26,695 bases of DNA from Anaerolineales bacterium UBA7227 (lineage in GTDB: Bacteria; Chloroflexota; Anaerolineae; Anaerolineales; Villigracilaceae): assembly GCA_002473085.1 (NCBI GenBank), contig DKTP01000168.1:1-26695 (forward strand), written 5' to 3'. Below the pieces are notes generated by a model, which saw nothing but the letters and a program-made list of their open reading frames with translations, was not told the DNA's origin and did no database searches. Position 1 is the first letter of the stretch. Each line of letters opens with the position of its first letter. Of the stretch, positions 7,944-15,588 are shown piece by piece. The position numbers were made by a program, and so were the translations under genes.

Positions 7944-8360
7944 TCATTTTGAGGAAGGATCGGGCGCTTCAAATAACGTGACCTGCAACCCGTCGGGATC
8001 CTGGACGCGGGCGTTGACATCGCCCCATGGCGTGACGACGGGCGGATGAACCAGCGTCGCGCCGTGCGCCAGCGCCCGCTTCAACGCGGACTGGAGGTCT
8101 GGTACCTGCAACGCAAAGCGGACCTGCCCGCTGACGCGTTCCCCTGCTTCGAGTTGGTCAATCACCTCCGCCTGCCGTTCATCGAACAGTTCGAGCGCGG
8201 CTTGTCCCATTTCGAGCATGAGCGCGCGTCCGCCGTCGTTGTTCCACACGGCGGCAGGTTCCATGCCGAGACCGTCGCAATAGAATTTAACAAGTCGCTC
8301 GTAATCGCTTGTCGTCAACGCGACACGCAATTGAAGAATGGAACGATTTGTATCGGACAT
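7944..8360 (-). CDS. VOC superfamily (glyoxalase/bleomycin resistance-like) protein
   Basis: The product has 138 residues from ATG 8360 (MSDTNRSILQLRVAL). I preferred this start over the open frame to 8414 because GGAAGG lies just upstream. It has one beta-alpha-beta-beta-beta pair: LQLRVALTTSDYERLVKFYCDGLG at the start, LELFDERQAE in the middle and VQDPDGLQVTLFEAP at the end. This is the vicinal oxygen chelate fold. The position usually held by the first metal His is not His, so it may be a binding protein and not a metalloenzyme. It follows another VOC gene by 50 bases and nearly abuts the methyltransferase remnant, so it is probably one operon. The substrate is unknown. Confidence 0.85.
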   Translation of the reverse strand: MSDTNRSILQLRVALTTSDYERLVKFYCDGLGMEPAAVWNNDGGRALMLEMGQAALELFDERQAEVIDQLEAGERVSGQVRFALQVPDLQSALKRALAHGATLVHPPVVTPWGDVNARVQDPDGLQVTLFEAPDPSSK

Positions 8361-8410
8361 GTCAGCCTTCCTTTTTTCGCTTCTCTTTGAAGACTCCACC
8401 CCTGCCATCC

Positions 8411-8812
8411 TCAATTCTTCGGCGCGCTCAATTCGATCTGGATGTTATCGGGGTCGCGGAGCGTTACCACGCGCAGACCTGTATCGCCAAGGTCCTCGAT
8501 CTCGCCGTGAGGGACATTGCGCTCGTCCAGAATTGTCACGACTCTCTCCAACTCCGCGAGGCTTGCCACGCTGAGACAGAGATGATCCAGCCCGACGCGG
8601 TTCTCGTCGAAGCGATCGTCCTCTGGCGCGCGAGTCGGATCAGGCGCGGGCTTCACAGCCAGTACCAGACTGCCGTTGCCAAGCATTCGAACCTCGCCAA
8701 ACTCTGCAAGGACTTGGAACCCCAGCAGGTTGACGTAAAAGTCGCGTGATCGTTCGCTGTCCGTCACGGTGAGCGCGAGATGATGGACTGCGCCCGTCTT
8801 GATTGTGGTCAT
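8411..8812 (-). CDS. VOC superfamily glyoxalase-like dioxygenase/lyase
   Basis: The product has 133 residues with a strong GGAGG ribosome site seven bases before ATG 8812. The N-terminal HHLALTVTDSERSRDFYVNLLG, the central GLDHLCLSVASLAELERVV and the C-terminal LRDPDNIQIELSAP are the classic VOC half-modules. The three usual metal ligands are present: the N-terminal His (10 or 11), the His of GLDH and the Glu of IQIEL. A metal-dependent glyoxalase or ring-cleavage type enzyme is therefore plausible. It is the first gene of a three-gene minus-strand operon. The substrate cannot be predicted. Its upstream region is the repeat-rich gap 8813-9141. Confidence 0.88.
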   Translation of the reverse strand: MTTIKTGAVHHLALTVTDSERSRDFYVNLLGFQVLAEFGEVRMLGNGSLVLAVKPAPDPTRAPEDDRFDENRVGLDHLCLSVASLAELERVVTILDERNVPHGEIEDLGDTGLRVVTLRDPDNIQIELSAPKN

Positions 8813-8846
8813 GGTTTCCTCCAGTTAAGTTGATCGAATTTCTGTG

Positions 8847-8866
8847 CGGACGTTAGAGAATGTCCG
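8847..8866. repeat. Stem-loop with conserved TTAGAGAA loop
   Basis: Stem CGGAC (8847-8851) pairs with GTCCG (8862-8866), with a G-T pair at the neck and loop TTAGAGAA (8853-8860). The same loop occurs at 26682-26689, and a one-base variant at 19296-19303, each with a different stem. Confidence 0.75.
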
Positions 8867-8879
8867 TTATGCACCGCTA

Positions 8880-8915
8880 CGCCGTACGGCAAACTTCAGT
8901 TTGCTCTTTACGGCG
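8880..8915. repeat. Inverted repeat with TTCA loop
   Basis: The outer stem is CGCCGTA (8880-8886) with TACGGCG (8909-8915). The inner stem is GCAAAC (8889-8894) with GTTTGC (8899-8904), closing a TTCA loop. A related inverted hairpin lies at 9113-9128. Confidence 0.75.
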
Positions 8916-8978
8916 CACGATGTTATGTAGTACGGCAAACTTTTGCAAAATAACAATTAATCTTAGCAATCCGTTTTG

Positions 8979-9039
8979 AACCACGGAGACACCGAGTCAC
9001 GGAGTTTTAATTTCTCTGTGTCTCCGTGTCTCGGCGGTT
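8979..9039. repeat. Inverted repeat built of CACGGAGA-like units
   Basis: The left arm starts AACCACGGAGACACCGAG (8979). The right arm ends CTCGGCGGTT (9039). The arms pair with mismatches spaced every few bases. Each arm contains tandem variants of CACGGAGA. The centre is AT-rich (TTTTAATTT). I recall similar elements in many environmental bacterial genomes. Confidence 0.75.
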
Positions 9040-9094
9040 TTCCTTTGACGCTTCCAAGCCAAGTTTAGCGCTCGATTAGTTTAGTAAAGTACAA

Positions 9095-9128
9095 CAGTTT
9101 GCTCTTTGAGATGCAAAGTGAACTTTGC
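9095..9128. repeat. Second copy of TTCA/TGAA-loop repeat
   Basis: GCAAAG (9113-9118) and CTTTGC (9123-9128) close a TGAA loop, which is the complement of the TTCA loop at 8895-8898. It is preceded by CAGTTTGCTCTTT (9095-9107), a direct repeat of 8897-8909. The stem differs from the first copy by a paired C/G exchange. Confidence 0.65.
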
Positions 9129-9141
9129 GGTACGAACCGAT

Positions 9142-12129
9142 TCATGCTCCTCCTTTTTCCAGCGCGAAGCGAATCGCCTCGTCAATGGTCATTGCCGCTC
9201 CTGCCTCCCACAGGGATTGAAAATCCGCTTCTGCCGCTTGTGATTTCAATACGCCCATCGTTCTTTCGTATTCCGTCTGTTCGACTTGCATGAGCGGCAG
9301 GTTGGTTTTTTCGCGTACAGACGCCGCCGCGCCCAACAGACGGATGGCGTTCTGCGATTCGATCAGCGGCGCGAACCCCTCCAAAAGGGACGGCACAAAA
9401 TGCGCGTCCTTGCGCTCTCGTTGAAACGTCAGCCCATCCAAAAACTGGCGCCGCGCCTCGGGCAGGTTTCCCATCTCGAAGGCGATCCGCCCGAACGCAT
9501 CGAATACGCCTGTGGCGACCAATTCCCTTTCGACGCCGTCCAATAACTTTCTGGCTTCTCGAACGACATCTAACGCGCGTGGAAGTTCGCCCCGCTGTTG
9601 CAATTGGCGCGCCAGCGCGGACAAGGTCAGGATCAGGCAGCCGCGATCTCCCAATTCGCGGAATTTTTCGGCGCTTTGTTCACAAGCTGAACGTGCCTGT
9701 TCAATCTCCCCTTCGTTGTGCGCGGCGACACCAAGCGCGCGCAGGGCGGTGGCGACCCCGTGCTTGTCTTCCAGTTTGCGATACAGGGATACGCTTTCTT
9801 CCGCGCAGGAAATCGCCTCGGCATACAGGCGGCGATCCAGCGCTACCTCCGCCAGATTTTCGAGCGCGCCCGCAATCTCGCGTTCGTTTTCGGCTTCACG
9901 GAACAGCGCAAGGCTTTCGCGATACAAACTTTCGGCGCGCGCAAAATCGTAGCGCTTCAAAGCGATGGACGCCAGCGGACCCAGCGCCTGCCCGATGGCG
10001 AGATTGTCGCCCAGACCTCGAAAGAGTTCGAGCGCTTCGCCGTAGTGTTGTTCCGCTTTTTCAAGATCGCCGTCGAACCATTCGAACACAATGCCTTGCG
10101 CCGTGAGCGCACGCGCAAGCCCCGCCTTGTAATCAATTGCCCGCGCCAGCGTCAACTCTTCATCCAGCCTTCTCTTCGATTCTTCAATGTCGGATTGGCG
10201 CAAGGCACATGCCGCCGCGCCGAGCAGTGCATCCACGCGGGCGCGCGAGGGCTCAGAGCCAGCGGTCTTTTGCAGCATCGTCTCCAGCCAGCGGCGCGCT
10301 TCGGTGATATGACCGCGCGTATCCCAAAAGTCAACGAGCGCCGCCGCGATCCGCAAGCCCAGTTCTGGTTGGGCGTCTTGCGACCATTCGAGCGCGGCGC
10401 GCAAGTTATCATGCTCAGTTTCGAGCCGCGACATCCACTCCGCCTGCCGCCGCCCGCGCAGTTCGGGTTGCGCCGCTTCGGCGTAGGTCAAAAAATAATT
10501 CAGGTGCTGGTCGCGGAAAAGACGCGTCTCCTCCGAAACCATCAACATCTCGCGCGCGTATTGCCGCGTCGTCTCCAACATGCGAAAGCGGACGCCGCCC
10601 GCCGACTCTTCCATGTTGACCAGCGACTTGTCCACGAGATGGGTCAGCAAATCGAGGACGTCGAACCCGCTTCCTTCGCGGACGCAAACCTGCTCCGCCG
10701 CTTCGAGCGTCCACCCGCCGACGAAGACCGCCAGTCTGCGCAACAAGCGCTGCTCCTCCTCCGAGAGCAAATTGAAACTCCAATCAATCATGGCGCGCAG
10801 AGTCTGCTGGCGAGGCAGGGCGGTGCGCGAACCTCCCGTCAGCAGATGGAAGCGGTCGTCGAGCCGCGCGGCGATCTGTTCCACGCTCAAAGCGCGGACG
10901 CGCGCCGCCGCCAACTCGATCGCCAGTGGAATGCCGTCCAAGCGGGAGCAGATTTGAGCGACGAAAGAAGCGTTGTCGTCCGTCAGTTGAAAGCGCGGCT
11001 TGGCGAGCGTGGCGCGTTCGGCGAATAGTCTCACCGACTCGAAGCGCGCGAGTTCCTCCAGCGACGCGGGGCGTTTGTCGTCGGGCAGGGACATCGAAGG
11101 GACGTGCCATGCCATTTCTCCCTGCACGCCCAGGGCTTCGCGGCTGGTGGCGAGGATTTTCAACTCGGGCGCGGCGTTCAACAAGGTTTCGACGAGTTTG
11201 GCGACAGGTTCGATGAGATGCTCGCAGTTATCGAGGACGATGAGCAGTTTTTTGCCGCGCACGCGTTCGATGAGCGCCTGCGTGATGGATTTGTCCTGCG
11301 GCTCGCTGGCTTCCAGCGCGGATAGGATCGTCTGCGGGACGAGGCTGGGGTCGGCGAGAGGCGCGAGGTCCACGAACCAGACCCCATCGGCGAATTGATC
11401 GAGCAAGTCCGCCGCCGCTTGCAGAGACAGGCGCGTCTTCCCCGTGCCGCCCGAACCCGTCAGCGTGACGAAGCGATGAGCATGAAGCGCTTTTTTGATC
11501 TCGGTCTTTTCTTTTTCGCGCCCGATGAAACTGCTGGTTTGCGCGGGGAGGTTGTGGCGGGCGGCGTCCAATGCGCGGAGCGGCGGGAATTCGGACGGCA
11601 GTCCCTCGATCAGCAGTTGAAAGATCTGTTCGGGGTGATTCCAATCTTTGAGCCGCCGCGCTCCCATGTCGAGCAGGGATACCTCGTTGGGGAGATCGTT
11701 TTGGATGAGTTCCCGTGTCGCAAGTGAAACGAGCGTCTGCCCGCCGTGCGCCGCCGACATGAGCCGCTGGAGCCTGCTCATGGTGAGGAAGCCGCGATAG
11801 TCGCCGCCCTCCTGAAGTTCCGCCTCGCCCGTGTGGATTCCCATCCGCACTTTGACGACTGCCGCTCCCCATGCTTCGCCATGCAAATCCTTTTGCGCTT
11901 TCACCGCCGCGCGCAAGGCGTCGCCCGCCGAGTGGAACGCCGCGCAATACGCGTCGCCGATCACCTGAAAGACGTATCCGTGATTGGACTCGACGGCGGT
12001 TTTCAAGATGGCGTTGTGGCGCGCGTGCGCAACGGACATCTCGGCAGGTTGTTTCTGCCATAGGCGCGTACTGCCCTCGATGTCGGTGAAGAGGAAAGTA
12101 ACTGTGCCGTTGGGTAAAGATCGGCTCAT
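9142..12129 (-). CDS. Class III cyclase-homology / STAND ATPase / TPR signalling protein
   Basis: The product has 995 residues from ATG 12129, chosen because AGGA lies seven bases upstream. A GTG at 12153 is the alternative. Residues 1-~180 are a class III nucleotide cyclase homology domain, with metal Asp16 in FLFTDIEGST and D59 in VIGDAYCAAF. A STAND ATPase of the AfsR type follows, with Walker A GSGGTGKT (K231), a Walker B-like LLIVLDNCEH and LDGIPLAIELAAAR. The C-terminal ~400 residues are TPRs (YGEALELFRGLGD, YRESLALFREAEN). The Lys usually before the GD motif is Gln (VFQVIGD), and the usual transition-state Asn appears replaced (LTMSRLQR). Cyclase activity is therefore doubtful and the domain may act as a sensor. 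It ends a six-gene lipoprotein cluster. Confidence 0.92.
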   Translation of the reverse strand: MSRSLPNGTVTFLFTDIEGSTRLWQKQPAEMSVAHARHNAILKTAVESNHGYVFQVIGDAYCAAFHSAGDALRAAVKAQKDLHGEAWGAAVVKVRMGIHTGEAELQEGGDYRGFLTMSRLQRLMSAAHGGQTLVSLATRELIQNDLPNEVSLLDMGARRLKDWNHPEQIFQLLIEGLPSEFPPLRALDAARHNLPAQTSSFIGREKEKTEIKKALHAHRFVTLTGSGGTGKTRLSLQAAADLLDQFADGVWFVDLAPLADPSLVPQTILSALEASEPQDKSITQALIERVRGKKLLIVLDNCEHLIEPVAKLVETLLNAAPELKILATSREALGVQGEMAWHVPSMSLPDDKRPASLEELARFESVRLFAERATLAKPRFQLTDDNASFVAQICSRLDGIPLAIELAAARVRALSVEQIAARLDDRFHLLTGGSRTALPRQQTLRAMIDWSFNLLSEEEQRLLRRLAVFVGGWTLEAAEQVCVREGSGFDVLDLLTHLVDKSLVNMEESAGGVRFRMLETTRQYAREMLMVSEETRLFRDQHLNYFLTYAEAAQPELRGRRQAEWMSRLETEHDNLRAALEWSQDAQPELGLRIAAALVDFWDTRGHITEARRWLETMLQKTAGSEPSRARVDALLGAAACALRQSDIEESKRRLDEELTLARAIDYKAGLARALTAQGIVFEWFDGDLEKAEQHYGEALELFRGLGDNLAIGQALGPLASIALKRYDFARAESLYRESLALFREAENEREIAGALENLAEVALDRRLYAEAISCAEESVSLYRKLEDKHGVATALRALGVAAHNEGEIEQARSACEQSAEKFRELGDRGCLILTLSALARQLQQRGELPRALDVVREARKLLDGVERELVATGVFDAFGRIAFEMGNLPEARRQFLDGLTFQRERKDAHFVPSLLEGFAPLIESQNAIRLLGAAASVREKTNLPLMQVEQTEYERTMGVLKSQAAEADFQSLWEAGAAMTIDEAIRFALEKGGA

Positions 12130-12154
12130 TGGTTTCCTAAATTCATATTTCACG

Positions 12155-12337
12155 CTATTTGCTGGCGTTCAACCCATCCCGCAATTGACTCGCGAGACTC
12201 GACAACTCATCCAACTCGGATTCATTCAGACTCGACCACGGCGCGTGGTGTTTTGTCCATTCCACGCTAAGCGATGGGAAGACTGATCCTGCTTCATCGC
12301 GCACGCGGATTGGGTAAAACCGTTGAGGCGAGCGCAT
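12155..12337 (-). CDS. Small hypothetical protein between GH5-like lipoprotein and cyclase/STAND genes
   Basis: The product has 60 residues from ATG 12337 (MRSPQRFYPIRVRDEAGSV...). The open frame runs upstream to 12382 inside the hydrolase gene, but ATG 12337 lies five bases after that gene's stop with GGAG ten bases before it. It reads as a basic N-terminus, a short strand-rich part (FPSLSVEWT) and an acidic helix (NESELDELSSLASQLRDGL). No signal peptide or known family was recognised. Its tight position suggests co-translation with its neighbours. It may be a small regulator or partner of the downstream signalling protein, but nothing shows this. Confidence 0.55.
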   Translation of the reverse strand: MRSPQRFYPIRVRDEAGSVFPSLSVEWTKHHAPWSSLNESELDELSSLASQLRDGLNASK

Positions 12338-12342
12338 TCTTT

Positions 12343-14052
12343 TCACTCTCCGATCACTTCGATCTCCCGCCACGCCACCCATGAGGAGCTTTGTGTGGTG
12401 ATAACTCTGATATAACGGATGTTGACAAGAGGGACGGGCGGCTTAAAATCCAAAACGTCGGAATCTTTGGTAAAACCTTTGAACTCATGAATGAGCGTAA
12501 GACTGTTTGTGTCTGCGCCAGCCCAGATTTGGTGGACAGTATCCCCTTCGGGATATTGAGCAACGAGGAGGCGAATTGCGCTGATAGTGGAAGGGTTGCC
12601 GAGGTCAATTTGAATCCACTGGCTCGGACCGGCACCCGAGCTCCAAATGGTTTCAGGGGAATTGTCAACAGCGTTAGACGGCGGCTGATCTGCCAGAAAA
12701 TTGGAGGCTGAAACTAGTTTTCCGTGCGCGACGTTTACTCCGATGTTCGCGCCCCCAGCACACGGGTCCGGACGCGCAGCAGGCGATAATGCCTGTTCGA
12801 TTTTTCCGCGTTCCATCTTTGCGTTAAGGAAATCCGGCTGTTCCAACGTGTCCCAAGTCCAGAAGAGCCAGCCGTCAAATCCGTATTCACAAGACTCGAT
12901 TTGCCAGTCGACAAAACGCTGCGCGGCGGCATCCACCGAGGCAAACCGCGTTACCTCGCCGCCAAACTCGCCCATGATGACTGGTTTTTCCCGCATGTCT
13001 TTCAAGCCAAAGTTATCCATATACTGTTTCAGACTCAGGTCAAAGCCGGGGTAGGCGTGCAGGTCAATGAAATCAAGTTGCGATTCCCAAATGGCTGGCG
13101 CGCTGACCGCGTAACGTGGGTCGCCAATTCGGGACGGGTGCGGCTCCTGCGGGTGAAAGAATCCCACGCTGACCAGCACGGTCGGGTCTACTTCAAGAAT
13201 CGCGCCGCGCACAGCATTCAGCCAGAAGACGTTGTTCTCTTCGATCATCTTCGTTTTATCGTCTGGGCTGGACATGTCGTATGTCTTTCCGTTGGCGGTC
13301 GTCACCTTGCCAGTTGTAAAGGACAGCGGCGGTTGGTCCATGTCGTAGAACATTTCATTCCGTAATTGATATGAGAAGATGTATTCCGTCGGCGCGCCCT
13401 GTTTGATCAACTCCCTTGCAAAATCCTGGAAGAAGACCTGGTTCGCCTTCAACCCTGCAGGCGGAAGAAAGTTAGCGTTCATCAATGCAAAGGTCTCACA
13501 GCAACCCGCGCTCAAAATCTGCCCCCACTTTCCGCCAGGAATCCAATCCAGCGTGAACATCACATAGATTTGATTCGTCTCCGCGATTTTCAAAAACTCG
13601 ACGATATTCTTGATATACGCGGAAGAAAAGCCCCCACTCGCGGTCCCCATTGTGTCTGGGCTGAGAAATACGCGCACAACGTTGTATCCGTCATTGTGCA
13701 TCTTCGCCAGATCGCCCGAAACCCGCAGGGAGTTATATTGTCCCGGGTCGAATAACGAATGTCCAAATGTGGACGAACCGTCCATTTTCGTTTGTGGAGC
13801 CAGCCTGACGTAGTTCATCCCACGCGGGATGAATTTCTCTCCCGTTTCACGGTTATAGAATTCGCCCACCCCGTTCACAATGCGGATGGCGATCTGATGT
13901 TCAGGAAGAGGCGGCGCGTTGGTAGGCAGAACCTGCGTTGAGGGCGTGTTTGTATTCGCGGGCAGAGGAGTTGCGGCTGCATCTCCCTGCGGCAAGTTGC
14001 AGGCGGAGAGCAGAATGACCAAAAGGGCGAAAAACAGCCATATTTTTTTCAT
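12343..14052 (-). CDS. Lipoprotein glycoside hydrolase (GH5-like, clan A) with C-terminal discoidin/CBM32-like domain
   Basis: The product has 569 residues. A signal peptide ends in the lipobox LLSAC (Cys18), followed by a Thr/Pro-rich linker to ~50. The body resembles a (beta/alpha)8 hydrolase: FIPRGMNYVRL, GYNVVRVFLSP, YVMFTLDWIPGG and FIDLHAYPG. Candidate catalytic acid/base E233 sits in QLRNEM and candidate nucleophile E362 in IMGEFGGE. Both fit GH5-type clan A enzymes. The last ~130 residues (SNAVDNSPETIWSSGAG, WIQIDLGNPSTISAIRLL, RYIRVIT) are an F5/8 type C discoidin domain that often binds carbohydrate. It is probably an outer-face, membrane-anchored beta-glycanase. The exact glycan is unknown. 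It starts 12 bases after the membrane-protein gene. Confidence 0.85.
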   Translation of the reverse strand: MKKIWLFFALLVILLSACNLPQGDAAATPLPANTNTPSTQVLPTNAPPLPEHQIAIRIVNGVGEFYNRETGEKFIPRGMNYVRLAPQTKMDGSSTFGHSLFDPGQYNSLRVSGDLAKMHNDGYNVVRVFLSPDTMGTASGGFSSAYIKNIVEFLKIAETNQIYVMFTLDWIPGGKWGQILSAGCCETFALMNANFLPPAGLKANQVFFQDFARELIKQGAPTEYIFSYQLRNEMFYDMDQPPLSFTTGKVTTANGKTYDMSSPDDKTKMIEENNVFWLNAVRGAILEVDPTVLVSVGFFHPQEPHPSRIGDPRYAVSAPAIWESQLDFIDLHAYPGFDLSLKQYMDNFGLKDMREKPVIMGEFGGEVTRFASVDAAAQRFVDWQIESCEYGFDGWLFWTWDTLEQPDFLNAKMERGKIEQALSPAARPDPCAGGANIGVNVAHGKLVSASNFLADQPPSNAVDNSPETIWSSGAGPSQWIQIDLGNPSTISAIRLLVAQYPEGDTVHQIWAGADTNSLTLIHEFKGFTKDSDVLDFKPPVPLVNIRYIRVITTQSSSWVAWREIEVIGE

Positions 14053-14064
14053 CTCTTCACCTTT

Positions 14065-14598
14065 TTATTTGAAAATTAACCAGACTCCCGCCGTCAATGC
14101 GACCAGACCAACGATGAGATTGACCAGTCCGCGCGCGCGGTAGCCGAAATCTGTCCACTCGCTTCTTTCTTCGGGACGGTGGGCGCTGCCTGCGATCAAG
14201 CGGATCAAACCGAACAGCAGGGTGAAAAAGCCGAACATGATAAGCAAGGCGCCCCAGCCGCGCGAAGAACCGACCAGCCCCGCCAAAAATTTTCCAGCCG
14301 CGCCAGGACTCGTCCATTCGTAGAAGGCATAGAATAGGACAAGCGCCCCAAAGAGCAGAATCATCACGCCGAATAACCGCGCAGGCAGACCTGTAAAGTT
14401 TTCCCTGCGGCTGTATAAGCGGTTGAACATTTCGATCTTTCCGCTGGCAATTGTTTCGATGCCCAGGGCGATTCCGAACAACCCGAAGAGACCCATCGCC
14501 AGCGGAATGAGTTGCGGCATGTTAAACTTTTCAGCGGCGAAAACCATTCCGCCCGCGATGACGAACGCAAAGATGCCGAGTTTCCCGACAAAGTTCAT
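14065..14598 (-). CDS. Integral membrane protein of unknown function
   Basis: The product has 177 residues from ATG 14598 (MNFVGKLGIFAFVIAGG), which has GGAG eight bases upstream. The frame stays open to 14643 but that would overlap the preceding gene. It has about five hydrophobic segments: GIFAFVIAGGMVFAA, LIPLAMGLFGLFGIALG, RLFGVMILLFGALVLFYAFY, WGALLIMFGFFTLLFGLIRL and VNLIVGLVALTAGVWLIF. A polar loop (SGKIEMFNRLYSRRENFTG) lies between segments two and three. No enzymatic motif is visible. It lies 13 bases after a lipoprotein gene and 12 before the hydrolase, so it is in the same operon. It may be a membrane partner of the surface lipoproteins. Confidence 0.8.
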   Translation of the reverse strand: MNFVGKLGIFAFVIAGGMVFAAEKFNMPQLIPLAMGLFGLFGIALGIETIASGKIEMFNRLYSRRENFTGLPARLFGVMILLFGALVLFYAFYEWTSPGAAGKFLAGLVGSSRGWGALLIMFGFFTLLFGLIRLIAGSAHRPEERSEWTDFGYRARGLVNLIVGLVALTAGVWLIFK

Positions 14599-14611
14599 GA
14601 GAGGTTCTCCG

Positions 14612-15577
14612 TTACGGACTGCGGCACTCGTATATGGGGACAACGCCAGGAATCTCCACCCAGTTGCATCCGTTGGCGATGCAGGCTCTCTGCTCGGTGA
14701 AGGATGAGCAACTGACGGTCACTCTGCCGCAAGCCTGTACGACGATATCCGCAAGAACAGGCGTGCGGATGGATGTGTCGCCGTCGTTCTGCTGGACGAC
14801 AACTTGATATTGCAGGGTGGCTTGCTCGAATGGGACTCCGCCAAGCAGGGAAGTTGGGTTGAGCGTCGCTTCGTAGAGATCGCCGCCGATGGATTTCATG
14901 CCAAGGCTTTGAAATTCACTGGAGGAATTGCCCGTTGCAAAGCGATAGAACAATACAACGACTTTGATTCCGTTCGGCGCAGTGGCGCGGGCAAGAATAG
15001 TAACTTCATTCGTCCCACAGGAAGATTCGCCGAGATAAACAAGATTCGTGGAGACTCGTTCAACGGTCACGCCGCCTGTGGGTTGGGGCGTTGGAGTCTC
15101 CGTCGGGGTGGAGGTGGGAGGGAGAGTCGCTGTCAGCGTGGGGATGGCTGTATAGGCGGCGGCAGGCGTCTCGGTGGAAAGAGGCGGGGGCGCATCGTCA
15201 GGAATCCGCTCTTCGGCGAGGAAGACGATCGTTTGGGCAGAGTCGCTCCACCCTCCCGCATTGTCCTGCGCGCGTACTTCAAGGATGTTTTTTCCAGGCG
15301 CAAGCGTCGGGCAGTTCGTATCCAGCGTGGCAAGCGTCGCTTTGGAATCCGAGGGCGCTTCGTTGGAAGCCGCCGCGCCGTTGACGGAAATTTCAAAAGC
15401 GGCAATGCCATTGGGCGATGCGCCATGCGCGATCAGATGACATGGGTTGGGCGGATAAAAAACCGTGTCGGGCAGGGGCATATCGAACCAGGCTTGCGGC
15501 GCGGACGCGGCTGGCTGTTCTGGCAGGTTACATGCGGCGAGAAGCAGGCAGAGGAGGAAGGAAAGGGTGCGTTTCAT
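14612..15577 (-). CDS. Lipoprotein with Thr/Pro-rich linker and Cys-rich C-terminus
   Basis: The product has 321 residues. The signal peptide MKRTLSFLLCLLLAAC gives a lipidated Cys16. Residues ~30-130 form a beta-rich, Ig-like domain (GIAAFEISVNG, LEVRAQDNAGGWSD). A linker rich in T and P spans ~133-170. A second beta domain (VTILARATAPNGIKVVVLFYRF, LQYQVVVQQNDGDTSIRT) follows, and the protein ends in a Cys-rich stretch (SCSSFTEQRACIANGCNW) likely to form disulfides outside the cell. The ribosome site AGGAAGG is strong. It lies 11 bases after the large LysM lipoprotein. The domain types suggest surface structure or carbohydrate binding. No catalytic residues were seen. Confidence 0.8.
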   Translation of the reverse strand: MKRTLSFLLCLLLAACNLPEQPAASAPQAWFDMPLPDTVFYPPNPCHLIAHGASPNGIAAFEISVNGAAASNEAPSDSKATLATLDTNCPTLAPGKNILEVRAQDNAGGWSDSAQTIVFLAEERIPDDAPPPLSTETPAAAYTAIPTLTATLPPTSTPTETPTPQPTGGVTVERVSTNLVYLGESSCGTNEVTILARATAPNGIKVVVLFYRFATGNSSSEFQSLGMKSIGGDLYEATLNPTSLLGGVPFEQATLQYQVVVQQNDGDTSIRTPVLADIVVQACGRVTVSCSSFTEQRACIANGCNWVEIPGVVPIYECRSP

Positions 15578-15588
15578 ATTTCGCCTTC

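Larger units (their letters stand above)
8813..9141. other. Gene-free, repeat-dense intergenic region
   Basis: This 329-bp gap lies between the end of the cyclase/STAND gene and the start of the VOC operon. I see no coding frame. It is almost filled by inverted repeats: 8847-8866, 8880-8915, 8979-9039 and 9095-9128. A 13-base direct repeat CAGTTTGCTCTTT is at 8897-8909 and 9095-9107. The promoter for the VOC operon should lie near the left end, but I could not identify it. Confidence 0.7.

Noticed and set aside
8813..9141. CRISPR array or riboswitch in the repeat-rich gap
   Set aside because: The repeats are inverted and heterogeneous, with no regular spacing or unique spacers, and no known riboswitch core was seen.
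9718..11028. 436-residue plus-strand open frame opposite the cyclase/STAND gene
   Set aside because: Arg/Gln-rich composition and no recognisable domain. The minus strand has clear ATPase and TPR motifs throughout.
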